A stretch of DNA of 64,000 nucleotides, taken from NCBI RefSeq assembly GCF_000949865.1, contig NZ_JWJH01000003.1:186001-250000 (forward strand), read 5' to 3'. The position numbers and the translations under genes were made by a program. A model generated the notes under the pieces. It was not told the DNA's origin. It did not search any database and saw only the letters and a list, made by a program, of their open reading frames with translations. This document shows, piece after piece, positions 8,446-16,705 of this stretch (positions are counted from its first letter, which is position 1; every line of letters begins with the position of its first letter). This DNA is from Rhizobium nepotum 39/7. Lineage in GTDB: Bacteria; Pseudomonadota; Alphaproteobacteria; Rhizobiales; Rhizobiaceae.

Positions 8446-8658
8446 AGAACGTGACGGTTCCTGAAGCCGAAAGGCAAAGGGATTAATAGGGAACATGGTG
8501 CGGGTGATTTAATCGCCCAATGCCGTGGCTGCCCCCGCAACTGTAAGCGGATTGCCGTTCATCCTCGTGACGCCTCAAAGCGTCATGCCACTGTGTCCTT
8601 CGGGATGCGGGAAGGCAGATGAACGGCGCATATTCGTGAGCCAGGAGACCTGCCGTCA
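8446..8658 (+). ncRNA. Cobalamin (B12) riboswitch
   Basis: The conserved cobalamin aptamer elements occur in order: GGGAACATGGTGCGG near 8497, CCCCGCAACTGTAAGCGG near 8533, GCCACTG near 8586, GGGAAGGC near 8609, and the B12 box AGCCAGGAGACCTGCC at 8639-8654. Spacing fits the family. In this family adenosylcobalamin binding folds the leader to block expression. It stands on the same strand about 180 bases before the transporter genes starting at 8835, so it predicts that this operon imports a corrinoid and is shut off when B12 is plentiful. The 190 bases before it (8253-8445) are a divergent promoter region with nothing else recognised. Confidence 0.95.
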
Positions 8659-8707
8659 TAATATGAACCATCGTTACGGGCGGGGATGCCCGGAAGAGGA
8701 GCTGATT

Positions 8708-8791
8708 ATGACCTTTCCGTCTGCGGAAACGTATTCCGTGTCCCGTTCTCCATCTCCACACATGCCGCCGCTTTGTCGCCACGCGTTTTGA
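8708..8791 (+). CDS. Possible 27-residue leader peptide behind the B12 riboswitch
   Basis: An ATG at 8708 is preceded by GAAGAGGAGCTGATT, a stronger ribosome site than that of the transporter gene behind it. The frame gives 27 residues, rich in Ser/Pro and ending MPPLCRHAF, then TGA. It starts about 50 bases after the B12 box and ends 43 bases before the binding-protein gene. The most economical idea is that the riboswitch controls access to this ribosome site and that translation of the short frame is coupled to the operon. It could also be chance. I recognise no homologue. Confidence 0.45.
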   Translation: MTFPSAETYSVSRSPSPHMPPLCRHAF

Positions 8792-8834
8792 CGCGCCTCT
8801 GCGGATCACGCCACGTATTCTGACTGGAGAACAT

Positions 8835-9866
8835 ATGTTCCATTTCAAACACCTGCCGGTTTCCGCCGGTCTTCTGGCCGTTGCACTCTCGGCCCTGCCT
8901 GCCGGAGCCGCTCATGCTGCCGAAACCGTTTATCCGCTGACGATCAAAAGCTGCGGCCACGAGATCACCTTCAAGCAGGCGCCCGCCCGCACCGTTTCCG
9001 TCGGCCAGAGCACGACCGAGGTTCTTTATCTGCTCGGCGTCGCCGACAAGGTGGTGGGCACGGCGCTGTGGATCGGCCCGGTTCTGAAGGGTTACGAGGA
9101 CGCCAACGCCAAGGTGGAGCGGCTGGCCGACAATGATCCGAGCTTCGAGGCGGTGGTCGGCAAGAGGCCGGACCTCGTGACGACGCAGTTCCAGTGGCAG
9201 ATCGGCCCCGAAGGCGTTGTCGGAACGCCGGCGCAATTCGCCGAACTCGGTATTCCCGTCTATACGTCGCCTGCCGATTGCATGGGCAAGGACAATTCCG
9301 GTGGGGGTGACGGCGTGCGCAAATCCGTCTTCACAATGGATCTGATCTACCAGGAAATCCGCGACCTCGCCCAGATATTCAACGTTCAGGATCGCGGCGA
9401 GGAAGTCGTCGCCGACCTGAAGAAACGCGAGGAAGCCGCCCGCGCCAAGATCGCCTCGGCGAATGGCAAGCTTTCGGCCGTCTTCTGGTTCTCCAGCGCT
9501 GAACTCGATATCGACCCTTACGTGGCGGGACGCAATGGCGCGCCCGGCTACATCATGTCCGCGCTCGGGTTGAAGAATGTCATTGAGAGCGATGAGGAAT
9601 GGCCGACCGTTGGTTGGGAAACCATCGCCAAGGCCAATCCATCGGTGATCGTTGCCGGCAAGATGGACCGCCGCCGTTTCCCCGCCGATGATGTTGCCGT
9701 CAAGCTTAAGTTTCTCGCCACCGATCCGGTTGCCAGCATCATGCCCGCCGTCAAGGAGGCTCATGTCTTCGAAATGGACGCGCAGGCGATGAACCCGACC
9801 ATCCGCACGATCGAGGGCATCGAAACGCTGGCCGAGGCGATTTCCACTGCCGGCTTCGCCAAGTGA
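8835..9866 (+). CDS. btuF: Periplasmic corrinoid-binding protein of a BtuFCD-type ABC transporter
   Basis: 343 residues with a clear Sec signal peptide (basic start, hydrophobic core, AGAAHAA cleavage near residue 29). The fold is the cluster A-II binding protein (FepB/BtuF): SVGQSTTEVLYLLGVADKVVG at the start of the first lobe and a long backbone helix around residues 175-215. Followed without gap by a FecCD-type permease and an ATPase. The sequence alone would fit iron-siderophore or B12; the riboswitch upstream points to B12 or another corrinoid. Three cysteines in the mature chain are unusual for this family. Confidence 0.82.
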   Translation: MFHFKHLPVSAGLLAVALSALPAGAAHAAETVYPLTIKSCGHEITFKQAPARTVSVGQSTTEVLYLLGVADKVVGTALWIGPVLKGYEDANAKVERLADNDPSFEAVVGKRPDLVTTQFQWQIGPEGVVGTPAQFAELGIPVYTSPADCMGKDNSGGGDGVRKSVFTMDLIYQEIRDLAQIFNVQDRGEEVVADLKKREEAARAKIASANGKLSAVFWFSSAELDIDPYVAGRNGAPGYIMSALGLKNVIESDEEWPTVGWETIAKANPSVIVAGKMDRRRFPADDVAVKLKFLATDPVASIMPAVKEAHVFEMDAQAMNPTIRTIEGIETLAEAISTAGFAK

Positions 9867-10891
9867 ACGGTTTTTCCGTCAATCTTGGCAGGGCGGGTCT
9901 GGCTTTTGCTGCACTCGCCCTGCTGCTCGTCGCGCTGATGGCCGGTGCGGCCATCGGCGAGACCGCAATTCCGTTCGATGTGGTGGCGAAAACCATCGCC
10001 AATCGTGTGTTTCATGCGGGTTATCCGCTGGAGCCGCTCGATGAGGGCATCGTCTGGAGTTACCGCCTCAGCCGCGCCGTTGTCGCCGCCTGCTGCGGCG
10101 CATCGCTGGCGCTGGCCGGTGCTGTGCTGCAATCGCTTTTGCGCAATCCACTCGCCGATCCCTATATTCTCGGCATTTCCGCAGGCGCCTCCACCGGCGC
10201 AGTCGCCGTGGCGCTTCTGGGCTTCGGCGCAGGGTTTCTGACGATGCCGGCGGGCGCCCTGATCGGGGCTTTCGTTGCGTTTTCGCTGGTCAGCCTTCTG
10301 GCGGTGCGGGCAGGGCACGGCAACAGCGCCATCATTCTGGCGGGGGTGGCTGGTTCGCAGCTGTTCAACGCCATGACGTCGTTCGTCGTTACCAAATCCG
10401 CCAATGCCGAACAGGCGCGGGGCATCATGTTCTGGCTTCTGGGCAATCTTTCGGGCGTGCGCTGGCCGGATGTCTGGCTGGCCCTGCCGGTCAGTCTTGC
10501 AGGGCTTGCGGTGTGTCTCTGGTATGCCCGTGCGCTCGATGCCTTCGCTTTTGGCGGGCAGGCGGCGGCGTCGCTCGGCATCCCGGTGCGCTGGGTCTAT
10601 GCGGTGCTGATCTCGGTTTCGGCGATCATGACGGCGGTCATGGTGTCGCTGGTCGGCTCCATCGGCTTCGTTGGCCTCGTCATTCCGCATGCGGCGCGCA
10701 TCTTCGTTGGCGTTCGCCACGGCATGCTGCTGCCGGTGACGGCCCTCACAGGTGCGGTTTTCATGATCGTGGCGGATATTTTGTCGCGCATCGTCATTCC
10801 GGGCCAGGTTTTGCCGATCGGTGTCATCACCGCTTTGGTCGGTGCGCCCGCCTTCGCCTTCATTCTCGGGCAGAAAAGAGGCCGGTCATGA
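9863..10891 (+). CDS. btuC: BtuC/FecCD-type ABC permease
   Basis: 342 residues, starting with GTG in a GTGA overlap with the stop of the binding-protein gene, which indicates translational coupling. About nine to ten hydrophobic helices are visible. Family signatures are SLALAGAVLQSLLRNPLADPYILG, the segment GSIGFVGLVIPHAARIFVG and the C-terminal VLPIGVITALVGAPAFAFIL. The protein forms the membrane channel as a homodimer with the ATPase encoded next. Confidence 0.88.
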   Translation: MNGFSVNLGRAGLAFAALALLLVALMAGAAIGETAIPFDVVAKTIANRVFHAGYPLEPLDEGIVWSYRLSRAVVAACCGASLALAGAVLQSLLRNPLADPYILGISAGASTGAVAVALLGFGAGFLTMPAGALIGAFVAFSLVSLLAVRAGHGNSAIILAGVAGSQLFNAMTSFVVTKSANAEQARGIMFWLLGNLSGVRWPDVWLALPVSLAGLAVCLWYARALDAFAFGGQAAASLGIPVRWVYAVLISVSAIMTAVMVSLVGSIGFVGLVIPHAARIFVGVRHGMLLPVTALTGAVFMIVADILSRIVIPGQVLPIGVITALVGAPAFAFILGQKRGRS

Positions 10892-11688
10892 GATTGTCCG
10901 CCCATGATCTGCATTTCCATGCCGGCACTCTCGACATCGTGCGCGGGGTTTCGCTGGAGGTCGCCTCCGGTGAATTTCTCGGCATCATCGGGCCGAACGG
11001 TTCCGGCAAAAGCACGCTGCTTTCCATGCTGGCCGGCATTCGCAAGCCGCGCCGGGGTCATGTCACGCTTGGTGAGGAGCCGCTTGTCTCATTCGGGCGG
11101 CGGGAACTTGCCCGCAGGCTCGCCTTCGTGGAGCAGCAGGCTGAAACCACTGAGCGCATCACCGCCCGGCAGGCCGTGGAACTCGGGCGCACGCCCTATC
11201 TCGGCCCGCTGTCCGCCTGGTCGCCAAAAGACGATGCCATCGTCGATGCCGCGCTCGAAAATGTCGACATGGCGGACAAGGCGGATCGCAACTGGCACCA
11301 CCTTTCAGGCGGCGAACGCCAACGCCTGCACATTGCCCGGGCGCTGGCGCAGCAGCCGCACATCCTGCTGCTGGACGAGCCGACCAACCACCTCGATATC
11401 GGCCATCAGATCGGCCTGCTCGATCTGGTGCGCCGGCAGGGCCTGACCGTTGTGGCGGCGCTGCACGATCTCAATCACGCCGCCATGTTCTGCGACCGGG
11501 TTGTCATCATCCATCGGGGCGAATTGATCGCAGTCGGCCCACCGCGCGAGGTTTTGACCTCTGCGACGATAGCCGCCGTTTTCGGCGTGCAATCCGTCGT
11601 CACCACGGACGAGGGCGGCTTTTCCCATATTCGTTTTCTGCCTGCCCACGGGACGGTCGACCACGCAAAGAAAGTGCTGGCACGATGA
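10888..11688 (+). CDS. btuD: BtuD/FecE-type ABC ATPase
   Basis: 266 residues from an ATG that overlaps the permease stop (ATGA). Walker A is GPNGSGKST at about 35-43, the signature is LSGGERQR near 140, Walker B is ILLLDEPTNHLD near 160, and the switch His is in ALHDLNHA. These place it with vitamin B12 and iron-chelate importer ATPases. It energises uptake through the permease encoded upstream. A four-base overlap joins it to the pseudoazurin gene, so all four genes form one transcript under the riboswitch. Confidence 0.88.
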   Translation: MRLSAHDLHFHAGTLDIVRGVSLEVASGEFLGIIGPNGSGKSTLLSMLAGIRKPRRGHVTLGEEPLVSFGRRELARRLAFVEQQAETTERITARQAVELGRTPYLGPLSAWSPKDDAIVDAALENVDMADKADRNWHHLSGGERQRLHIARALAQQPHILLLDEPTNHLDIGHQIGLLDLVRRQGLTVVAALHDLNHAAMFCDRVVIIHRGELIAVGPPREVLTSATIAAVFGVQSVVTTDEGGFSHIRFLPAHGTVDHAKKVLAR

Positions 11689-12179
11689 TCACGTTGAAAA
11701 TGCTTGAAAATCTTCGCTTTGGCGCCCTTCCGGATGCAAAATCGTTTTACGCTTTTGCCGGAATCGCCCTCGCGACGGCTGCGGGTTTTCCCTTTCACGC
11801 GACGGCCGAAACCTTCGAAGTGAAGATGCTGAACCGGGGCGGAAAAGGTCCGATGGTGTTCGAACCCGATTTTCTGGAGATCGCCCCCGGCGACCGCGTG
11901 CGCTTCGTGCCGACCCACAAGAGCCACAATGCCGCGACTATCGACGGCATGATTCCTGAAGGTGCTGAAGGGTTCAAAAGCCGGATCAACGACGAATTCG
12001 AGACCGGTTTCGAACGACCGGGCTTTTACGGTATAAAATGCTCACCGCATTACGGCATGGGCATGGTGATGCTGATCAAGGTGGGGGAGGCGAGCTTGCC
12101 GCAGAGTTACAAATCGATCGACGTGCCCGGCCGCGCCAAACCCCGGCTTGATGATCTCTTCGAGCGGATGGAAAAATGA
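11685..12179 (+). CDS. Pseudoazurin (type I blue-copper cupredoxin)
   Basis: 164 residues, with a long N-terminal export signal (hydrophobic FAGIALATAAGFPFHATA, cleaved near residue 40). The four copper ligands are all present with exact pseudoazurin spacing: His81, Cys119, His122 and Met127 (38, 3 and 5 residues apart). Pseudoazurins carry electrons in the periplasm, typically to copper nitrite reductase or between cytochromes. No denitrification gene is in the window. It overlaps the stop codon of the ATPase gene, so it appears to be expressed under the cobalamin riboswitch, an unexpected partner. Confidence 0.88.
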   Translation: MITLKMLENLRFGALPDAKSFYAFAGIALATAAGFPFHATAETFEVKMLNRGGKGPMVFEPDFLEIAPGDRVRFVPTHKSHNAATIDGMIPEGAEGFKSRINDEFETGFERPGFYGIKCSPHYGMGMVMLIKVGEASLPQSYKSIDVPGRAKPRLDDLFERMEK

Positions 12180-12204
12180 GCTCCTGTGCGGAGTTCTCGT
12201 CATC

Positions 12205-12313
12205 CGTCATGCCGGACTCGATCCGGCATCCAGCCACGGCGCGTCTGCGCCGTGAGTAGAGTCTTTTGCGATCAAGGACTTGATCGCACTGGACCCCGGA
12301 TCAGGTCCGGGGT
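12205..12313. repeat. Mosaic of four palindromes (dispersed alphaproteobacterial intergenic repeat)
   Basis: Four hairpins stand in a row: ATGCCGGA/TCCGGCAT (12209-12229), CACGGCGC/GCGCCGTG (12235-12254), GCGATCAAG/CTTGATCGC (12268-12287) and ACCCCGGA/TCCGGGGT (12293-12313). Sequences of the type GTCATGCCGGACTCGATCC are familiar from intergenic regions throughout alphaproteobacteria. It fills the gap between two convergent genes and may also end transcription. Confidence 0.7.
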
Positions 12314-12333
12314 GACGAAGGGTTGAACGGCCT

Positions 12334-13158
12334 TCAGCCCTTGCCGGAAGTATCCGGCTTCACCGCACAAACCGCATAGCGGTGCTGAAGGCCGCGCAAA
12401 ATACCCTTCAGCAGGCTGAAGTTTTTCGACTGGGCGCGATGAATGGCCTGAAGTTCCTGATCGATCGCGACGGGTTCGAAGCCGGTTTCGCGCAACAGCG
12501 CCGCGACATCGCCGGCCCTTGCACCTTTCGAAAAATAGACCCGTGAAAGAATGCTGCTGAAGGTGTTGGCCGGGTCCGCCGGCTTGTGCGGCTGGTCCGG
12601 TTTCACGAGGCCGATGCTTTCCAGACCGGTCGCCAGCTTCTTGACCAGTTTTTCACGCCAGCCGGTGTTGACGAAATCACCATCGACGATCAGCAGGCGT
12701 CCGCCCGGTTTCAGCACGCGGAACCATTCGGCAAAGCTTGCCTGCGGGTCCACCAGCGTCCAGACCAGATGGCGCGTGATGATGACGTCGGCGCTTTCGT
12801 CCGGCTCCATCGTGCTTTCGGCATCGCCGACGAAAAAGCGGATATTGCGCCCGCGCGCTTTCGCCTTCGCCCTTGCAAGCTCCAGCATGGTTTCCGACCA
12901 GTCCATGCCGGTGACCTGAAAACCGAGATCGTCCATCAGATGCGAGATGACGCCGGTGCCGCTCGCCAGATCGAGCGCCTTGCGGCCTTCGCCCTGGCCC
13001 AGATGCTTCAACACCAGCGCATGCCAGGCCGCGCGCTCTTCTTCCGAAAAAATCTCGTGTCCGGGAGAAAGGTCGAAGGTCGCGGCGCGACCGGACCAAT
13101 AGGCTTTGATTTCGTCTCTCAGGCTGTCGTTTTTACCATACTGGATAGTGTCGATCAT
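12334..13158 (-). CDS. Class I SAM-dependent methyltransferase
   Basis: 274 residues. The SAM-binding motif I is LDLASGTGV at about 62-70, followed by the acidic ribose ligand in VTGMDWSETML, motif II around DVIITRHLVWTL and LKPGGRLLIVDGDF (motif III). This is the UbiE/methyltransferase-11 type acting on a small molecule. The acceptor is unknown. The gene is divergent from an iron-siderophore-type transporter and shares a 113-base promoter region containing a RirA-like box, so co-regulation with iron uptake and action on a metal ligand are plausible but unproven. Confidence 0.85.
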   Translation of the reverse strand: MIDTIQYGKNDSLRDEIKAYWSGRAATFDLSPGHEIFSEEERAAWHALVLKHLGQGEGRKALDLASGTGVISHLMDDLGFQVTGMDWSETMLELARAKAKARGRNIRFFVGDAESTMEPDESADVIITRHLVWTLVDPQASFAEWFRVLKPGGRLLIVDGDFVNTGWREKLVKKLATGLESIGLVKPDQPHKPADPANTFSSILSRVYFSKGARAGDVAALLRETGFEPVAIDQELQAIHRAQSKNFSLLKGILRGLQHRYAVCAVKPDTSGKG

Positions 13159-13211
13159 TGTTCTTCAGCTCATGTACCGGTCAGTTAAGAATGGCTCTAA
13201 AACATAAATCT

Positions 13212-13226
13212 TGACTAGTACAGTCA
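13212..13226. promoter_or_regulatory. Candidate RirA (IRO) box between methyltransferase and siderophore ABC genes
   Basis: TGACTAGTACAGTCA fits the published rhizobial IRO box TGA-N9-TCA and is nearly fully palindromic (TGACT/AGTCA arms). It lies 46 bases before the ATG at 13272 and 54 bases before the divergent methyltransferase ATG, so a bound repressor could control both genes. Confidence 0.6.
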
Positions 13227-13271
13227 GAAAATAATACAGCCGCGACAGTCAACACTGGAGAGCAATATCCG

Positions 13272-14405
13272 ATGCGCATCTCAGCCAAATTCGCGGCACT
13301 TGCCCTTGGCCTTCTCGTATCCGCCGCCTGGCCGGCATTCGCCGAAAAGGTAACCGTCAAGGACGTGACAGGCCGCGATGTCGAGGTCAACGTTCCCGTT
13401 TCGCACGTCATTCTGGGCGAGGGACGCCAGATTTACTTCCTGGCCGCGCTCGACAAGGAAAATCCTTTCCAGCACGTGGTAGGCTGGCGCGACGATCTGG
13501 CGAAGGCCGATCCGGAAACCTATGACGCCTATCTCGCCAAATACCCTGAGATCGCCAAGCTGCCGACCTTCGGCGGCATGAAGGACGGCACCTTCGACAT
13601 CGAGCAGGCCATCGCGCTGAAACCCGATGTCATTTTGATGAACATCGACGCGAAGACGGCGACGCAGGAAGCCGGCTATGTCGAAAAGCTCGAAAAGGTC
13701 GGCATTCCCCTGGTCTATGTCGACTTCCGTGAAAAGCCGATGGAAAACACCGAGCCGAGCATGCGCCTGATGGGCAAGCTGACGGGCAAGGAAAAGCTCG
13801 CCGAGGACTTCATCAAGTTCCGCGCGGATTCCATCGCCCGCGTTACCGATACGCTCGCCAAGGCCAACCCGAAGAAGCCGGTGGTCTTTATTGAACGCGC
13901 CGGCGGTTATTCCGACGATTGCTGCATGTCCTTCGGCAACGAGAATTTCGGCAAGATGGTGGAGCTTGCCGGCGGCATCAACATGGCGAAAGATATCATT
14001 CCCGGCACGTTCGGCAATGTTAATCCCGAGCAGATCATCGCCTCCAATCCGGAGCAGATCATCATCACCGGCGGCAACTGGAACGGCTATGTTCCTGGCG
14101 GCAACTGGGTCGGTGTCGGTTATGGCGCGGATATCAAGGAAGCCCATCGCAAGCTCGAAAACCTGACCAAGCGTCCGGCCTTTACGGGCGTGCAGGCGGT
14201 GAAGGACGGCAATGTTCATGCCATCTGGCACCAGTTCTACAACAATCCCTATCAGTTCGTCGCCATCCAGGAAATCGCCAAGTGGCTGCATCCGGATCTC
14301 TTTAAGGATCTTGACCCCGAGGCGACCTTCAAGGAATTGCATGCCCGCTTCCTGCCGCTCGATTACAAGCCCGGTTACTTCGTATCGCTGAAGGACGCCA
14401 AGTAA
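13272..14405 (+). CDS. Iron-chelate-type ABC substrate-binding protein (first of two)
   Basis: 377 residues with a Sec signal peptide cleaved near residue 24 (AWPAFA). It belongs to the FepB/FhuD-like binding proteins: DVTGRDVEVNVPVSHVILGEG at the mature N-terminus, then ALKPDVILMN, and AVKDGNVHAIWHQFYNNPYQ near the C-terminus. A Cys-Cys pair at 217-218 is conserved in the paralogue encoded next. A ribosome site GGAGAG precedes the ATG. A terminator-like hairpin follows, so this first protein may be made in excess over the rest of the operon. The ligand is not evident; a ferric siderophore is likely from the IRO box. Confidence 0.82.
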   Translation: MRISAKFAALALGLLVSAAWPAFAEKVTVKDVTGRDVEVNVPVSHVILGEGRQIYFLAALDKENPFQHVVGWRDDLAKADPETYDAYLAKYPEIAKLPTFGGMKDGTFDIEQAIALKPDVILMNIDAKTATQEAGYVEKLEKVGIPLVYVDFREKPMENTEPSMRLMGKLTGKEKLAEDFIKFRADSIARVTDTLAKANPKKPVVFIERAGGYSDDCCMSFGNENFGKMVELAGGINMAKDIIPGTFGNVNPEQIIASNPEQIIITGGNWNGYVPGGNWVGVGYGADIKEAHRKLENLTKRPAFTGVQAVKDGNVHAIWHQFYNNPYQFVAIQEIAKWLHPDLFKDLDPEATFKELHARFLPLDYKPGYFVSLKDAK

Positions 14406-14442
14406 GACGTAGACGGTGAAGAGGAGCGCCGTCTGATCGATG

Positions 14443-14480
14443 GATGAAGCCGCAGCCATGCGGCTTCATCATTTTCTTTT
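14443..14480 (+). terminator. Internal terminator-like hairpin between the two binding-protein genes
   Basis: A perfect 12-bp stem GATGAAGCCGCA/TGCGGCTTCATC (14443-14454 and 14459-14470) with a 4-base loop is followed by ATTTTCTTTT. It lies 37 bases after the first binding-protein gene and 21 before the next, consistent with partial termination or protection of the upstream message. Confidence 0.75.
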
Positions 14481-14501
14481 GGAACTCAATGAGGACTTCT
14501 C

Positions 14502-15641
14502 ATGCGGCTCAACGCCCTCAGGCATTTTGCGGTGCTGGCTTTTTCTCTTCTCGCCGTGCCTGTTTTGGCAGCGGAGATCACCGACGTTGCCGGACGCAAG
14601 GTGGAGCTGGATCTGCCTGCCAAACGTGTCATCGTCGGCGAGGCGCGCCAGATTCACGTCATCGCGGCCCTGAAAGGCGACCGGACCTTCGAAAACATCG
14701 TCGGCTGGCGCGACGATCTTCTCAAGAAGGATCCAGACAGCTACGCCGCCTATGTCGAGCGTTTTCCGCAGATCGAAAAACTGCCGCGCTTCGGTTATGT
14801 GCCGCAGGGCGATTTCAGCCTGGAAACGGCGATCACCCTTTCGCCTGATGTGATCACCCTCAATCTGGAAGCGGAAAAATCCGCCAAAGAAAGCGGTTTC
14901 GAAGAAAAGGCTTCCGCCGCCGGCATCAAGATCGTCTATCTCGATTTCCGCCTCGATCCCGAGAAGAACAGCGAAGCCTCGATTGAAATTCTCGGGAAAA
15001 TGTTCGGCGCCGAAGAACGCGCTAGGGAATTCATCGCTTATCGCCGCACCGAGATCGCCCGCGTGACCGACCGGCTCGCCAGCGTCAAGGACCTTACGCG
15101 TCCGAACGTCTTCATCGAGCGCGCGCCCGGCATTTCCGGCGAAGACAATTGCTGCCGCACCTTCGGCCCCGTCAATTTCGGCGCGATGGTCGATCTGGCC
15201 GGCGGCCACAATATTGCCGACGGTATCATCAAGACGACGTTCGGCGATCTCAATCCCGAACAGCTCGTCGTTTCCGATCCCGACCATGTCATCGTCACCG
15301 GCTCGAACTGGGCGGCGGAATCCGACATCAACCAGTTCGTTCCCGTAGGGCGTGGAGCCGATATGGCTCTTTCCCGAAAGCGGCTGGCAAACCTGATGAA
15401 GCGCACGCCGTTTCCTGAACTGAAGGCCGTCAAAAAAGGCGATGTCCACGCCGTCTGGCACCAGTTCTACGGTGCGCCTTACGAGTTTTTCCCCATCCAG
15501 CAATTCGCCAAGTGGTTCCATCCCGACCTCTTTACCGATCTCGATCCGGAAAAGAATTTTGAGGAATTTCACCGGAAGTTTCTCCCCGTTACCTACAGAC
15601 CGGGCTATTTCGCCTCCCTCGAAAAAGGTTCGAATGAATGA
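14502..15641 (+). CDS. Iron-chelate-type ABC substrate-binding protein (second of two)
   Basis: 379 residues, signal peptide to about residue 23 (VPVLA). It is a clear paralogue of the preceding gene: the same DVAGRKVEL start, VGEARQIHVIAAL, the same Cys-Cys at 217-218 and the same C-terminal HAVWHQFYGAPYEFFPIQQF. The stop overlaps the permease ATG (ATGA), so this copy is tightly coupled to the membrane components. The two proteins may bind different chelates and share one permease. Confidence 0.82.
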   Translation: MRLNALRHFAVLAFSLLAVPVLAAEITDVAGRKVELDLPAKRVIVGEARQIHVIAALKGDRTFENIVGWRDDLLKKDPDSYAAYVERFPQIEKLPRFGYVPQGDFSLETAITLSPDVITLNLEAEKSAKESGFEEKASAAGIKIVYLDFRLDPEKNSEASIEILGKMFGAEERAREFIAYRRTEIARVTDRLASVKDLTRPNVFIERAPGISGEDNCCRTFGPVNFGAMVDLAGGHNIADGIIKTTFGDLNPEQLVVSDPDHVIVTGSNWAAESDINQFVPVGRGADMALSRKRLANLMKRTPFPELKAVKKGDVHAVWHQFYGAPYEFFPIQQFAKWFHPDLFTDLDPEKNFEEFHRKFLPVTYRPGYFASLEKGSNE

Positions 15642-16705
15642 CTTCGTTGAATGAAAGCGCCGTCGGCGTGAGCGGGCGCGATCAATATCGCGCCCTTGCC
15701 GCCCGCAGGATCGTTATTCTTTTCGGGCTGTTCATCGCCCTTTGTTTCAGCATGGCCGCCGACATGGCGCTTGGCCCGGCGCGCTACACGCTTTCGCAAG
15801 TTCTGGCGACCATTGCCGATCCGGCTGCTGCCGCAAACCAGCTTCGGGTGGTGATCTGGGATATCCGCATGCCGATCGCTCTGATGGCGGTCACTGTCGG
15901 TGCGTCGCTTTCGGTTGCTGGCGCACAGATGCAGACCATCCTGTCCAACCCTCTCGCCAGCCCGTTTACGCTCGGCATTTCGGCCGCTGCCAGTTTCGGT
16001 GCGGCGCTGGCCCTTGTCGGCGGCGTGGCAATCTTTCCGGGTGCCGTGCAATATATGGTGCCGATCAACGCCTTCATCATGGCCATGGTCGCTGCCCTGT
16101 TCATCCATTTCGCCTCGACGATGCGCGGCGTCACCGTCGAGACCATCGTCCTGCTCGGCATCGCGCTGGTGTTCACCTTCAATGCGGCATTGTCGCTGCT
16201 CGAATATCTTGCGTCCGAACAGGCGCTTGCCGCCGTCGTCTTCTGGACCATGGGCAGCCTGACGAAGGCGACCTGGGAAAAGGTCTATGTTACCGGCGGC
16301 ATTCTTCTCGTCACCGTGCCGATCTTCATGCGCAGCGCCTGGGCGCTGACAGCCCTTCGGCTGGGCGACGACAAGGCGGCCAGCATGGGCATCAATGTGC
16401 GCCGGCTCAGGTTGCAGACCATGTTGACCGTCAGCCTTCTGGCCGCCATTCCGGTTTCCTTCGTCGGCACCATCGGTTTCGTCGGGCTTGTCGGCCCGCA
16501 TATCGCCCGCATGGTGGTGGGCGAGGACCAGCGGTTCTTCCTGCCCGGTTCGATAATCTGCGGGGCGCTGCTTTTATCGGCAACCTCGGTTATCAGCAAG
16601 ATACTCATTCCCGGCGCTATTCTGCCGATCGGGGTCATCACGGCGCTGGTTGGCGTACCCTTCTTTTTCGCGCTTATTTTCGGCAACAGGAGACGCGCAT
16701 GGTAG
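15638..16705 (+). CDS. FecCD-type ABC permease
   Basis: 355 residues. The leader up to residue 22 is hydrophilic, then about nine to ten membrane helices follow. Family features are IWDIRMPIALMAVTVGASLSV, AGAQMQTILSNPLASPFTLG, GTIGFVGLVGPHIARMVVG and ILPIGVITALVGVPFFFALI. It should form the inner-membrane pore of the iron-chelate importer with the ATPase encoded downstream, whose start overlaps by 7 bases. Confidence 0.88.
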   Translation: MTSLNESAVGVSGRDQYRALAARRIVILFGLFIALCFSMAADMALGPARYTLSQVLATIADPAAAANQLRVVIWDIRMPIALMAVTVGASLSVAGAQMQTILSNPLASPFTLGISAAASFGAALALVGGVAIFPGAVQYMVPINAFIMAMVAALFIHFASTMRGVTVETIVLLGIALVFTFNAALSLLEYLASEQALAAVVFWTMGSLTKATWEKVYVTGGILLVTVPIFMRSAWALTALRLGDDKAASMGINVRRLRLQTMLTVSLLAAIPVSFVGTIGFVGLVGPHIARMVVGEDQRFFLPGSIICGALLLSATSVISKILIPGAILPIGVITALVGVPFFFALIFGNRRRAW

